The notes below the pieces were generated by a model, which saw nothing but the letters and a program-made list of their open reading frames with translations, had not been told where the DNA came from and made no database searches. Positions 9,956 through 17,496 of a DNA stretch of 36,816 bases are shown piece after piece. Source of the stretch: Thermoplasmata archaeon (lineage in GTDB: Archaea > Thermoplasmatota > Thermoplasmata > WALJ01). Every line of letters begins with the position of its first letter. Position 1 is the first letter of the stretch. Both the position numbers and the translations under genes were made by a program. The stretch covers positions 1-36,816 of the forward strand of contig JALTFR010000003.1 in NCBI GenBank assembly GCA_027006785.1, in the 5' to 3' direction.

Positions 9956-10444
9956 ATGGACGAGGAAGCTGCAGTGAGGCACAAGCTGAGCGCTCTTGAG
10001 ATGATGGAGCACAACCGCCCGCTGAGAAGGCACTGGATAGCGCGCTTCATAGCCATGCTTCTCGACTTCCTCATAGTCCTCGTGGTCAGCGGGCTCATCG
10101 GTTTCCTCATAGGCGGCGGAATGCATGCCTTTCTCATCATAAGCAACATAATCCTGGCCCTTTTCTGGGTCTTCTACTCAGCGATAATGGAGTATTACTT
10201 CGGCTTCACCCTTGGAAAGAAGGTCATGGGGCTCAGGGTTCAGTCACTGAAGGGCCCGCTCCTCCTCTGGAAGACGATCCTGAGGAATGTCAGCAAGGTG
10301 CAGATAATCGTACTCGTGATAGACACCCTCATCGGAATGGCCACAGGCGGCGACCCGAGGCAGAGGTTCCTTGACAGGATAGCCGATACCACCGTGGTCC
10401 GCGAGGGAAGGCCGCAGCACAGGGAAGAAGAGGAAGAGATATGA
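9956..10444 (+). CDS. RDD-family membrane protein
   Basis: A 162-residue membrane protein of the RDD family (named for a conserved Arg-Asp-Asp). Visible are RHWIARFIAMLLDFLIVLVV near residue 24, with the family's R...D pair in the first helix, and GFTLGKKVMGLRVQS near residue 75. About three to four transmembrane segments precede a charged C-terminal tail (REEEEEI-like). RDD proteins are linked to ion or small-molecule transport in some bacteria, but the function is generally unknown. The frame is open to 9917 upstream; ATG 9956 is chosen because the TATA box sits 26 nt before it. It overlaps the Ca2+/cation exchanger gene by 4 bp (ATGA), suggesting a joint role in ion homeostasis. Confidence 0.82.
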   Translation: MDEEAAVRHKLSALEMMEHNRPLRRHWIARFIAMLLDFLIVLVVSGLIGFLIGGGMHAFLIISNIILALFWVFYSAIMEYYFGFTLGKKVMGLRVQSLKGPLLLWKTILRNVSKVQIIVLVIDTLIGMATGGDPRQRFLDRIADTTVVREGRPQHREEEEEI

Positions 10445-11409
10445 TGGAACTCGCGCTCTATTCCCTGGCGCTCATCTTCGGCATACTGCTCCTTGCAAAG
10501 GGGGCGGACACCCTTGTCTCAGGCTCAACGAAGCTTGCCCTCGCATACGGGATACCTGTTCTCATAATCTCCCTGATAATCGTTTCATTCGGTACGTCAC
10601 TTCCCGAGCTTCTGGTGAGCGGCTTCTCCTCGGCCCAGGGAGAGAAGGACATAGCCCTCGGCAATGTTCTTGGCTCAAATGTGGCCAACATACTCCTCGT
10701 CCTCGGCATAGCCTCTCTTATACAGCCGGTGGATATGAACGATCCCCTTGCAGGAAGGGAGATGCTCATACTGGCCGCGGTCAGCGTGATAATCTTCGCT
10801 CTGGTCTACATAGGCGGTATTGGCAGGATGCTCGGCGCTCTCTTCCTTCTCGGATACGGTATCTATGTCATATCTCTCATGAGGATAGCATCCAGGGAGA
10901 AGAGGATAAAGGAGGAGCTCGAGGCCGAGGCGCTGGAGAATGTGGATGATGAAGAGGGGGAAAGGAAGTGGAAGAGCTGGGCGAAGGTCATCATCGGCCT
11001 TTTGGTGGTGGTCATAGGCTCCAAGGCCCTGATATACTCGGCCGTCGGACTTGCCACATTATTCGGAGTCCCCTCCGGGATAATAGCCCTGTCGCTCATA
11101 GCCTTCGGGACATCCCTGCCCGAACTGGCCACCGCGGTGGTGGCATCCCTGAAAGGCGAGGACTCCGTGTCTCTCGGGACCATCATCGGCTCGAACAACT
11201 TCAACGCACTCGTCGTCCTCGGGACCGCTGCGCTCATCGCACCCATTTACACGGGCGTGGGAATGGTCATGGCCTCCCTTTTCATGCTGCTTGCGGTGGG
11301 AATCCTCTATGTCTTCTTCAAATTCCTGAAGATACCCAGATGGGGCGGTGTGCTCATGCTGGTGATATACGCCGTATACATCGGAGTGGAGTACACGATA
11401 CAGTACTGA
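10441..11409 (+). CDS. Cation/Ca2+ exchanger family protein (CaCA, YrbG-like)
   Basis: Sodium/calcium exchanger-type antiporter of 322 residues with about ten membrane segments. The two inverted alpha repeats that form the ion site are plain: SFGTSLPELLVSGFSSAQGE near residue 50 with LGNVLGSNVANILLVLGIAS, and AFGTSLPELATAVVASLKGE near residue 221 with LGTIIGSNNFNALVVLGTAA. The glutamates of both PEL motifs are present, so the transporter should be functional. A charged cytoplasmic loop (about residues 155-180) separates the halves. It is translationally coupled to the RDD gene by an ATGA overlap. Which ions are exchanged (Na+ or H+ for Ca2+) cannot be read from sequence. Confidence 0.92.
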   Translation: MMELALYSLALIFGILLLAKGADTLVSGSTKLALAYGIPVLIISLIIVSFGTSLPELLVSGFSSAQGEKDIALGNVLGSNVANILLVLGIASLIQPVDMNDPLAGREMLILAAVSVIIFALVYIGGIGRMLGALFLLGYGIYVISLMRIASREKRIKEELEAEALENVDDEEGERKWKSWAKVIIGLLVVVIGSKALIYSAVGLATLFGVPSGIIALSLIAFGTSLPELATAVVASLKGEDSVSLGTIIGSNNFNALVVLGTAALIAPIYTGVGMVMASLFMLLAVGILYVFFKFLKIPRWGGVLMLVIYAVYIGVEYTIQY

Positions 11410-11418
11410 CGGAAACCA

Positions 11419-11427
11419 TTTAAATAC
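11419..11427 (+). promoter_or_regulatory. TATA box of sucCD
   Basis: TTTAAATAC predicts a transcription start near 11448 and a leader of about 9 nt ending in GATAAC directly before ATG 11457. The same GATAAC-ATG junction occurs before lsm and sec61 beta. Confidence 0.55.
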
Positions 11428-11456
11428 GGGAGATTTTGCGGAGCGCAGGCGATAAC

Positions 11457-12560
11457 ATGAAACTCTACGAGTACATGGCTAAGGACATATTTCGTAAGCA
11501 CGGGATACCCGTACCTGAGGGATATGTGATAGAGAGGCCGGATGAGATAAGGCCATTCGAGGGCGAGATAGTCCTGAAATCCCAGGTCCTCATCGGCGGA
11601 AGAGGGAAGGCCGGCGGAATAAAGTTCGCATCCAGCATGGATGAGGCGAAGAAGGTTGCGGAACAGCTGCTCGGCATGGACATCAAGGGGTATAAGGTGA
11701 AGAAGCTCCTCATAGAGCCAAAGATAAAGATCCTGAAGGAGTACTACATGAGCATCATCGTGGACCGCTCGTCCAGAGAGGCGATGCTGATAGCGAGCGC
11801 GGAGGGAGGTGTTGAAATAGAGAGCGTGCCGGATGAAAAGATATTCAAGCGCACGATAAACCCGCTCATAGGAGTGCAGCCCAATGTGGTCAGGGCCTTG
11901 GGATACTTCCTCGGTCTCGATAAGGAACAGACGAAGGGCATAGGGAAGTTCGTGTATGCGCTCTGGGATGCCTTCACGAAGATGGATGCGGACCTCGCCG
12001 AGATAAACCCTCTGGTCCTTACGCCGGAGGGCTTCATGGCGGCCGATGCCAAGTTCATAATCAACGACGACTCCATGTTCAGGCACAGGGACATAGAACT
12101 GGTCGAGGAGGAATACACGCCCCTCGAAAGGGAAGCGAGGGAGAAGGGCATAGCCTTCGTTCAGCTGGATGGCAACATAGGGGTCATAGCCAACGGAGCG
12201 GGGCTCACCATGGCAACTCTGGATGTGCTCTCGCTCTACGGAGGAAAGGCAGGTACCTTCCTCGACCTCGGAGGCACGGACGACCCGGAGAAGGTGAGCC
12301 AGGCCTTCGGGATAATCGGCGAGGCGCCCATAGATGTGGTCTTCCTCAACATATTCGGCGGAATAACCAAGTGCGACACCGTTGCCAAGGGCGTCGTGCA
12401 GGCAATTGAGAAGAAGCCCCTGAAGGTGCCCATCGTCGCAAGGATAAAGGGAGTGAACGAGGAAGAGGGCAAGGAGATACTGAAGAACGCTGGAATAAGC
12501 GCTTTCTCCACACTGGAGGATGCCGCGAAAGAGGCCGTTAAGCAGGGAGGAGGTGCGTGA
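11457..12560 (+). CDS. sucC: Succinyl-CoA ligase beta subunit
   Basis: ATP-grasp beta subunit of succinyl-CoA synthetase, which makes succinate and ATP (or GTP) from succinyl-CoA in the TCA cycle. The start [20 protein letters not shown] is typical. Further on are [14 protein letters not shown] near residue 46 (nucleotide binding), [16 protein letters not shown] near residue 181 (metal ligands), [20 protein letters not shown] near residue 247, [12 protein letters not shown], and [16 protein letters not shown] near residue 301. At 367 residues it is full length. A TTG at 11436 would add seven residues; ATG 11457 is preferred from the conserved N terminus. It is separated from sucD by 1 nt. Confidence 0.96.
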   Translation: MKLYEYMAKDIFRKHGIPVPEGYVIERPDEIRPFEGEIVLKSQVLIGGRGKAGGIKFASSMDEAKKVAEQLLGMDIKGYKVKKLLIEPKIKILKEYYMSIIVDRSSREAMLIASAEGGVEIESVPDEKIFKRTINPLIGVQPNVVRALGYFLGLDKEQTKGIGKFVYALWDAFTKMDADLAEINPLVLTPEGFMAADAKFIINDDSMFRHRDIELVEEEYTPLEREAREKGIAFVQLDGNIGVIANGAGLTMATLDVLSLYGGKAGTFLDLGGTDDPEKVSQAFGIIGEAPIDVVFLNIFGGITKCDTVAKGVVQAIEKKPLKVPIVARIKGVNEEEGKEILKNAGISAFSTLEDAAKEAVKQGGGA

Positions 12561-12561
12561 G

Positions 12562-13428
12562 ATGGCCGTTCTCGTGAATAAGGACACGAAACTGCTGGTG
12601 CAGGGGATAACAGGGCACCAGGGAAGGTATCACACCATGGCGATGAAGGAGTTCGGAACGAATGTAGTCGCAGGAGTGACGCCCGGAAAGGCGGGTGAGA
12701 CCGTTGAGGGAGTGCCTGTCTTCAACACCGTTCAGGATGCTGTGGATTCAACAGGAGCGAACACGAGCATAGTCTTCGTTCCTGCGCCCTTCACAATGGA
12801 CGCCGTGCTGGAGGCCATAGATGCAGGGATAGAACTGGTGGTCACGATAACAGAGCATGTGCCTGTCCACGATGCGATGAAGATGGTCTCATACGCGAAG
12901 ATGAAGGGAGCGCGCATAATCGGGCCCAACTGCCCGGGCCTCGCATCGCCGGGAAAGGCGAAGGTCGGCATACTTCCGAACATGGTCTTCAAAGAGGGAA
13001 ATGTTGGCGTCGTTTCAAAATCAGGGACGCTCACATACGAGATAGTGAATTCGCTCACTGAAGCGGGAATAGGGCAGAGCACCACCGTGGGAATAGGCGG
13101 CGACCCTGTCACAGGCACCAGCTTCATTGATATGCTCGAACTCTTCGAGAAAGACCCTGAGACGGAGCGCATCGTGATGGTTGGCGAGATAGGAGGCACC
13201 GCCGAGGAAGAGGCCGCTGAGTACATCAAAGAGCATGTGACGAAGCCGGTGTACGCATACATCGCAGGAAGGACCGCACCCCCCGGAAAGAGGATGGGGC
13301 ACGCAGGCGCCATAGTCAGCAGGGGAAGAGGCACTGCCGAGAGCAAGATAAAGGCGCTCCGGTCCGTCGGTGTGAAGGTCGCAAAGATACCCACGGAGAT
13401 AGCGGAATTGATAAAGGAAGACCTTTAA
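12562..13428 (+). CDS. sucD: Succinyl-CoA ligase alpha subunit
   Basis: CoA-binding, phosphohistidine-carrying subunit of succinyl-CoA synthetase; forms a heterotetramer with SucC. Visible motifs are [20 protein letters not shown] near residue 13 (CoA-binding Rossmann domain), [13 protein letters not shown] near residue 97, [20 protein letters not shown] near residue 121, [11 protein letters not shown] near residue 152, and the active-site loop [18 protein letters not shown] near residue 249, whose histidine is phosphorylated. 288 residues, normal length. The ATG lies downstream of a strong Shine-Dalgarno (GGAGGTG at 12548-12554) at the end of sucC. An in-frame upstream extension to 12520 is rejected because it would lie inside sucC. 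Confidence 0.96.
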   Translation: MAVLVNKDTKLLVQGITGHQGRYHTMAMKEFGTNVVAGVTPGKAGETVEGVPVFNTVQDAVDSTGANTSIVFVPAPFTMDAVLEAIDAGIELVVTITEHVPVHDAMKMVSYAKMKGARIIGPNCPGLASPGKAKVGILPNMVFKEGNVGVVSKSGTLTYEIVNSLTEAGIGQSTTVGIGGDPVTGTSFIDMLELFEKDPETERIVMVGEIGGTAEEEAAEYIKEHVTKPVYAYIAGRTAPPGKRMGHAGAIVSRGRGTAESKIKALRSVGVKVAKIPTEIAELIKEDL

Positions 13429-13445
13429 ACCCCTTTAACACCCTT

Positions 13446-14915
13446 TCATTTCAACCTTCTTTTCCTCATGGAGAGCGCTCCAAGAACAGCGGTGAAGAGC
13501 ACCGGAATGAGAATGCCGCGGAACTCGGGCACAGGCGTCGTTGCCCTGAAGACTTCCGTCTTAGATGTGTTCATATCCGTATCCCTGGGATTATCAATGA
13601 ATGTCAATCCCGTGTAGTTCACGGTTATGTTGTAGGGTGTGTAAGATATCTTTGTGGTCTTGTTCGCCCAGTATTCAGTCAGGACTATCCATTTGATATA
13701 TCCATTTCCATCGGTTGTGAAATTCTTATCGTAGGTTCCGTTTGCATTGTCTTTAACCCTGACCTCTGCCGCAGGAATCGCCTGATGATTTGAATCCTCA
13801 ACATACACATGAAGATACCATCTGACTGTCAGATTGCTGTATTGGTCTATCGTGATTTTGCTCTCATTAAAAAATGAGTTTGTGGCAACCATATATGTGC
13901 CAGGGTTTCCTACAATAGACATGTCATAAAGGCTTGTGTTGGTTATCGTTGTGTTGTAAATATAGATGTATCGTGTTGATGATGTGGATATACCGTATCT
14001 TGCATGGTCTATCGTGACATTTATCAGCGTTGGTGTGGAGTGATATGAATAAACCCCATCCTCTGTGCTCCTCAAAATCTTCGTATTCTTTATAATTGGC
14101 TTGCAGTTATAGGTTATCTGGATTCCTACTGCCGTATCCTTTCCCCTTCCGGTGTCAGTTATAACATTCCCTATGACTAACGGATTGCTCGGCCAAGGTC
14201 CGTTTGTGTTGTCCCAGCCGTCTATCCATATCCCATAATCATGGCTCCATGTTATCCAGTTGTTCTCTATGGTTGCGTTGGACCATGTTGTGGCCATTAT
14301 TCCCGTGTCATCGTTCCATGTTATCGTGTTGTTGGATACGGTGGCATCGGAACCGTAGAGAACCACGCCCATGTAATTGTTGGAAATCAGGTTGTGGTCT
14401 ATGGTGGCGTTGTCCGTATAAATCATTATACCTGCACCGCCAAGGCTCACAGATGCACCGCCACAATGATGCAATTCACTGTTTTTCATGGTGAAATTGC
14501 TCCCATCCCTTACCCAGAACCAATAATATGCTGCGGTGTTGTTTATGGTGATGTTAGAAGCGTCATAACTGGTTGTGTTATCGTTATCCCAATCAAGTAT
14601 GTTCATCGTTGCCCCTCTTTTTACTTCGATATGATAGAAATCATCCATTGTCGTACCGCCTACGGGGCTGTCCACAATCAGGGTTACATTCTTGAAAGTT
14701 AGAGTGGCACCGTATTCCACGGTTAGATTGCCTTTGAGGATTATGGTTTCATTCCACACCACGGTGTCTGTGGTGATTGTCCAATCACCACTTGCAGGTG
14801 GCGGATAATCCCCTGAACCTCCACCTCTCACATTATCGGGAACCATCCCTATAACTACGAAAACCAGAAGCATAAGCAGTATTGCACCCGTCAATTTCAT
14901 GTTCCTCGCTTTCAT
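13446..14915 (-). CDS. Surface right-handed beta-helix protein (NosD-like) with PEF-CTERM-like anchor
   Basis: A 489-residue exported protein. The N terminus has a signal peptide (MKLTGAILLMLLVFVVIGMV). Residues 60-370 are parallel beta-helix repeats of the NosD/PbH1 type, recognisable as N-x-I-x-x-N units such as NNTITWNDDTGIMATTWSNA, very rich in Asn and Thr with many N-glycosylation sequons. A carboxypeptidase-regulatory-like beta sandwich follows (VEDSNHQAIPAAEVRVKD near residue 378). The C terminus, PVPEFRGILIPVLF, then a hydrophobic stretch and RKRRLK, matches PEF-CTERM sorting signals that archaeosortases process in Methanosarcina and relatives. It is probably a surface or S-layer-associated protein. 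Its codon use is more A/T-rich than its neighbours. Transcribed alone, convergent to sucD. Confidence 0.82.
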   Translation of the reverse strand: MKARNMKLTGAILLMLLVFVVIGMVPDNVRGGGSGDYPPPASGDWTITTDTVVWNETIILKGNLTVEYGATLTFKNVTLIVDSPVGGTTMDDFYHIEVKRGATMNILDWDNDNTTSYDASNITINNTAAYYWFWVRDGSNFTMKNSELHHCGGASVSLGGAGIMIYTDNATIDHNLISNNYMGVVLYGSDATVSNNTITWNDDTGIMATTWSNATIENNWITWSHDYGIWIDGWDNTNGPWPSNPLVIGNVITDTGRGKDTAVGIQITYNCKPIIKNTKILRSTEDGVYSYHSTPTLINVTIDHARYGISTSSTRYIYIYNTTITNTSLYDMSIVGNPGTYMVATNSFFNESKITIDQYSNLTVRWYLHVYVEDSNHQAIPAAEVRVKDNANGTYDKNFTTDGNGYIKWIVLTEYWANKTTKISYTPYNITVNYTGLTFIDNPRDTDMNTSKTEVFRATTPVPEFRGILIPVLFTAVLGALSMRKRRLK

Positions 14916-14940
14916 GCCGGTTGATGGGATGGATTATTAG

Positions 14941-14950
14941 AATAAATATC
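14941..14950 (-). promoter_or_regulatory. TATA box of the beta-helix protein gene
   Basis: Minus-strand GATATTTATT is centred about 30 nt before ATG 14915, giving a leader of about 5 nt. It also lies just downstream of the KaiC-like operon. Confidence 0.45.
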
Positions 14951-14975
14951 TTTGTGTCCTGTTGTCCCGTGAGCG

Positions 14976-15269
14976 CTACGGGCCCGCGGCCCTCTCTATC
15001 TTACTTTGAATGCTTGCGTCCTTGTCCGTCCTGTGGTCTATCTTCACCAGTATGCTAATTCTTTTGGAACCCATCTCCAGCAGCCTTTCGTCAGCCTTCT
15101 TAACGATTTCAAAGATGCTATCCAGGTCCTCTGCCTCGACCTCCGTGGACATGGAGCATACCCTGTAGTTCAACCCGCTCTCATCTATTGTTCGGATAAC
15201 CTCCTTCACATAGTCCCCAACGCTTATCCCCTTGTCCAGCGGGCTTATCACCAGGGATGCTATGATCAT
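14976..15269 (-). CDS. MTH1187-family (DUF77, YqgV) thiamine-binding-like protein
   Basis: A 97-residue ferredoxin-like-fold protein. IIASLVISPLDKGISVGDYV at the start, then YRVCSMSTEVEAEDLDSIFE near residue 36 and RISILVKIDHRTDKDASI near residue 70 match the MTH1187 family. Some members bind hydroxymethylpyrimidine or thiamine; others have no known role. It is the last gene of the four-gene KaiC-like operon. It starts at an ATG preceded by GGAGG (15277-15281), which reaches back to the stop of the upstream gene. The shared operon suggests work alongside the KaiC-like ATPases rather than in thiamine synthesis, since no thi gene is nearby; this is inference. Confidence 0.8.
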   Translation of the reverse strand: MIIASLVISPLDKGISVGDYVKEVIRTIDESGLNYRVCSMSTEVEAEDLDSIFEIVKKADERLLEMGSKRISILVKIDHRTDKDASIQSKIERAAGP

Positions 15270-15270
15270 G

Positions 15271-15624
15271 CTATCCCTCCGGCGTCATCTCGTACGAGAA
15301 CAGGCGGAGCACCCCGCTCTCTATGTTGCTGGTCCCCAGCGACTTGATTATGGCCGTTGTCTGCTCGTCCGGCTCCCTTATCCTTATCAGTTCGTCGCGC
15401 TCGTCGAGAAGCCATATCCCCGTGACCGTCCCTTTCTCGCATTCAGCCTCTATCACCCCGTATCTTACATAAGGATACCAGCTGTTGAAGACCCTGCAGT
15501 CAGGGAACCTCTCCTTCCACTCATTCTCCAGGGATGAAGGCCCTGCGCTCGTCCTGAAAAAGACATGGATGTCCCCAATGTCGTCGAGCGCGCTCAGCAC
15601 CTTCTCCCACTCTCCATCGTCCAA
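15271..15624 (-). CDS. Unrecognised 117-residue protein of the KaiC-like operon
   Basis: I do not recognise a family. The protein is soluble and acidic, with predicted alternating beta strands and helices: GDIHVFFRTSAGPSSL near residue 16, CRVFNSWYPYVRYGVIEAEC near residue 43, and TVTGIWLLDERDELIRIREP near residue 66. The start is a TTG preceded by GAGGTG, two nt after the stop of the KaiC-like ATPase gene and spaced as expected for translational coupling; no ATG is available at that position. Its fixed place between an ATPase and an MTH1187-like protein suggests a partner or sensory subunit. It could be a small ligand-binding domain, but nothing in the sequence shows which ligand. Confidence 0.7.
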   Translation of the reverse strand: MDDGEWEKVLSALDDIGDIHVFFRTSAGPSSLENEWKERFPDCRVFNSWYPYVRYGVIEAECEKGTVTGIWLLDERDELIRIREPDEQTTAIIKSLGTSNIESGVLRLFSYEMTPEG

Positions 15625-15625
15625 A

Positions 15626-16318
15626 TCAGAACACCTCGCTCTGGGTCTTCACCACTATTCCTGAATCGGTTATCTCGTATGGCTTCCTTGTCCTCGAATG
15701 CGAGGTCCTCCTCATCTTGACCACCCTGACGGACAACTGCACCTCTCCGCCAGATATCTCGTATGTGAGCCTTATGACTCCATCAGCGGTGTATTCCACG
15801 ATGCCGTCCCTTGAATAATCCGGATTCGTGGTGTCCGCCTCTGCGGTGAATATCCCTGTTGCCCCTGCGCTCTTCACCATCCTCGCCATCTCGAAGAGCT
15901 TCATCCTCGCTTCCTGCCTGCTGTCGAAGGTCATCTCCAGAAGTGAGGCGGAATCCAGCACGAACCTCTGGACACCGAACTGCTCTATGACCTTCTTCAT
16001 CTCGTCTATCCTGCGGAGCGCCTCCCCTGCCTGTCCCGGGTCGCTCTTGATGATGGACAGCATGTTGTTCTCCATGTATGACTGGAGGTCCCAGCCGAAG
16101 GACCTCGCGGTCTCAAGTATTGATTCGACATCCTCTTCAAGGCTGAAGAACATCCCCTTCTCACCGTTCTTCAGGCCTTCATACAGGAACTGCATGCCGA
16201 AGGTGGTCTTTCCCGTTCCGAAGGAACCGACCACTGCCACCACATGCCCTTTCGGTATTCCACCGTTCAGGAGCTCGTCCAGCCCCTCTATTCCTGTGCT
16301 GAGTTTTTCCATGCTCAT
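15626..16318 (-). CDS. KaiC/RAD55-like RecA-superfamily ATPase
   Basis: A 230-residue single-domain KaiC-like ATPase. LSTGIEGLDELLNGGIPKGH opens the fold, followed by Walker A GSFGTGKTT (about residues 31-39), the KaiC-type FFSLEEDVESILETARSFGW near residue 57 and Walker B VQRFVLDSASLLEM near residue 115, so catalysis should be intact. Archaeal single-domain KaiC homologues act in signal transduction and motility control rather than circadian timing. Its ATG overlaps the stop of the upstream degenerate paralogue by 4 bp (ATGA) and is preceded by GGAGATGATC, so the two are co-translated and may form a mixed oligomer. The C-terminal tail is basic (SHSRTRKP). Confidence 0.88.
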   Translation of the reverse strand: MSMEKLSTGIEGLDELLNGGIPKGHVVAVVGSFGTGKTTFGMQFLYEGLKNGEKGMFFSLEEDVESILETARSFGWDLQSYMENNMLSIIKSDPGQAGEALRRIDEMKKVIEQFGVQRFVLDSASLLEMTFDSRQEARMKLFEMARMVKSAGATGIFTAEADTTNPDYSRDGIVEYTADGVIRLTYEISGGEVQLSVRVVKMRRTSHSRTRKPYEITDSGIVVKTQSEVF

Positions 16319-17145
16319 GAGATCATCTCCATGTTTATAACTGTATAGCCTGTTTCATGGTCAACGGTGGTCACGAACCTTCTTATTCCATGGGAGCGGA
16401 GATGCGGGAACAGGCTTGTGAACTTCTCCACATAGAGGTAGCGCCTGCGCGTTGATGACCTCTCGTGCTTTGACCATGTGAATGTCAGAACTCCGTCCAC
16501 GGAATCCACTATCATGTGCTCCACCCTCGAATCCACTATATCCCGGGAGAGCAGGAGATATACTATGCCTCCCTTCCTCTTTGAGACCCTCTGCAGGCCC
16601 TTCAGCACCATCACGATGTCCGCATCCTTTATCTTCTCGTTTATCAGAAGGTCGGTGAGAGAGTCCACAATTATCATGGAGTTGTCCGGAACGCTGTCCA
16701 TGTAGTCCACGAAGGCCTTCAGAAGGTCCTTGTTCCCTGAGCCGAAGAGCGCCTGGCCCGGGTCCATTCCGGACCAAGACGAAGGCACGATGGTCCCGCT
16801 GAAATATTCCGTGGAAAAATCCATGAACTCCACATTGTCCCTTATTGCCTCGAAAAAGTCCTTTGAGAACGCCATCTCTATCTCGGTAAGTATGTCCTGC
16901 TTCGACCTTGAGAAGCTTATGTAGATGACCTTGTCCGGAAGGGTTGATATCTTATAGGTGTATCCGAGAAGGCTCTCCCTTCTCTCAGGGTTCAACTTTG
17001 CAAGTATTATCTTTGCCGCGGAGGTGTAGACGAACTCCGTGTTCCCCGCACCCAGTTCCCCGAGCAGAAGGACCGTCGAGCCTGCCGGCAGGCCCCCTTC
17101 AACAATTCCATCCAGGTCAGACACAGCTGTCGGTATCCGTTTCAC
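16315..17145 (-). CDS. Degenerate KaiC-like protein lacking the Walker A lysine
   Basis: A 276-residue RecA/KaiC-fold protein that starts like its neighbour (VSDLDGIVEGGLPAGSTVLL), but the phosphate-binding loop reads GELGAGNTE: the invariant lysine of GxxGxGK[ST] is Asn (codon AAC at about 17041-17060). The Walker B-like strand is kept (NSMIIVDSLTDLLINEKI near residue 155). Loss of the lysine normally abolishes ATP hydrolysis, so it may be a regulatory pseudo-ATPase partner of the intact KaiC-like protein encoded next. First gene of a four-gene operon. The start is GTG at 17145 with a TATA box 24 nt upstream and no Shine-Dalgarno; the nearby ATG at 17149 is out of frame. Confidence 0.82.
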   Translation of the reverse strand: MKRIPTAVSDLDGIVEGGLPAGSTVLLLGELGAGNTEFVYTSAAKIILAKLNPERRESLLGYTYKISTLPDKVIYISFSRSKQDILTEIEMAFSKDFFEAIRDNVEFMDFSTEYFSGTIVPSSWSGMDPGQALFGSGNKDLLKAFVDYMDSVPDNSMIIVDSLTDLLINEKIKDADIVMVLKGLQRVSKRKGGIVYLLLSRDIVDSRVEHMIVDSVDGVLTFTWSKHERSSTRRRYLYVEKFTSLFPHLRSHGIRRFVTTVDHETGYTVINMEMIS

Positions 17146-17163
17146 GCATGGATATCCGCCGGA

Positions 17164-17174
17164 GGCTTAAAAAG
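17164..17174 (-). promoter_or_regulatory. TATA box of the KaiC-like operon
   Basis: Minus-strand CTTTTTAAGCC is centred 24 nt before the GTG start, which predicts a leaderless transcript. It shares a 95-bp divergent region with the promoter of the membrane protein and regulator pair. Confidence 0.5.
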
Positions 17175-17197
17175 ATGATGGAGAGTTCCGGGAAAAT

Positions 17198-17207
17198 CTT
17201 ATTTAAG
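17198..17207 (+). promoter_or_regulatory. TATA box of the small membrane protein and winged-helix pair
   Basis: CTTATTTAAG predicts transcription from about 17227, leaving a short leader with GGTGA before ATG 17241. Confidence 0.45.
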
Positions 17208-17240
17208 CGTGTTAATTGGGGAAGGTGGTGAATTGACTTG

Positions 17241-17492
17241 ATGCTCGAGATATTCCTGATGGTACTCCTTGCAGGGCTGTCCGCGGTGCTCGCCCTCATA
17301 GGCTTCGTTTCATGGAAGAGGAGTGGTAGCCTGAAGATAGGGCTGGTGGCAATAGCCCTGCTGATATTTGCGGTAAAAGGCTCATACATGGCATATAATG
17401 CCGTGAGCAGCGGAGTTCTCATGGAGAGCACGGGCCTTCTTTTGATGGATGTTCTTGTGGTCGGACTGCTGTACCTTTCCGTACTAAAATGA
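17241..17492 (+). CDS. Small three-helix membrane protein
   Basis: An 83-residue, highly hydrophobic protein with three predicted transmembrane segments: residues 2-23, 33-53 and 61-82, the latter including LLLMDVLVVGLLYLSVLK. A single basic loop (SWKRSGSLK) suggests the orientation. I recognise no enzymatic motif. It is 4 nt upstream of a winged-helix regulator gene; pairs of a small membrane protein and such a regulator are frequent in archaea and may form a membrane-sensing unit, which is inference. The preceding GGTGGTGA (17224-17231) favours ATG 17241 over the adjacent TTG at 17238. Confidence 0.72.
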   Translation: MLEIFLMVLLAGLSAVLALIGFVSWKRSGSLKIGLVAIALLIFAVKGSYMAYNAVSSGVLMESTGLLLMDVLVVGLLYLSVLK

Positions 17493-17496
17493 TAGC

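Noticed and set aside
9884-10126. An 81-residue N-terminal extension of the CCA-adding enzyme frame
   Set aside because: It would overlap the RDD gene and its promoter and lacks family similarity; ATG 9883 has a well-placed TATA box.
11307-12587. A 426-residue minus-strand frame antisense to sucC
   Set aside because: Arises from codon bias of sucC; it spans the sucC promoter and parts of its neighbours and has no domain.
13600-14800. Possible CRISPR or DNA tandem repeat suggested by recurring gtt/tgttg-rich words
   Set aside because: The periodicity comes from protein-level beta-helix repeats (N-x-I-x-x-N); DNA units are not identical and there are no uniform spacers.
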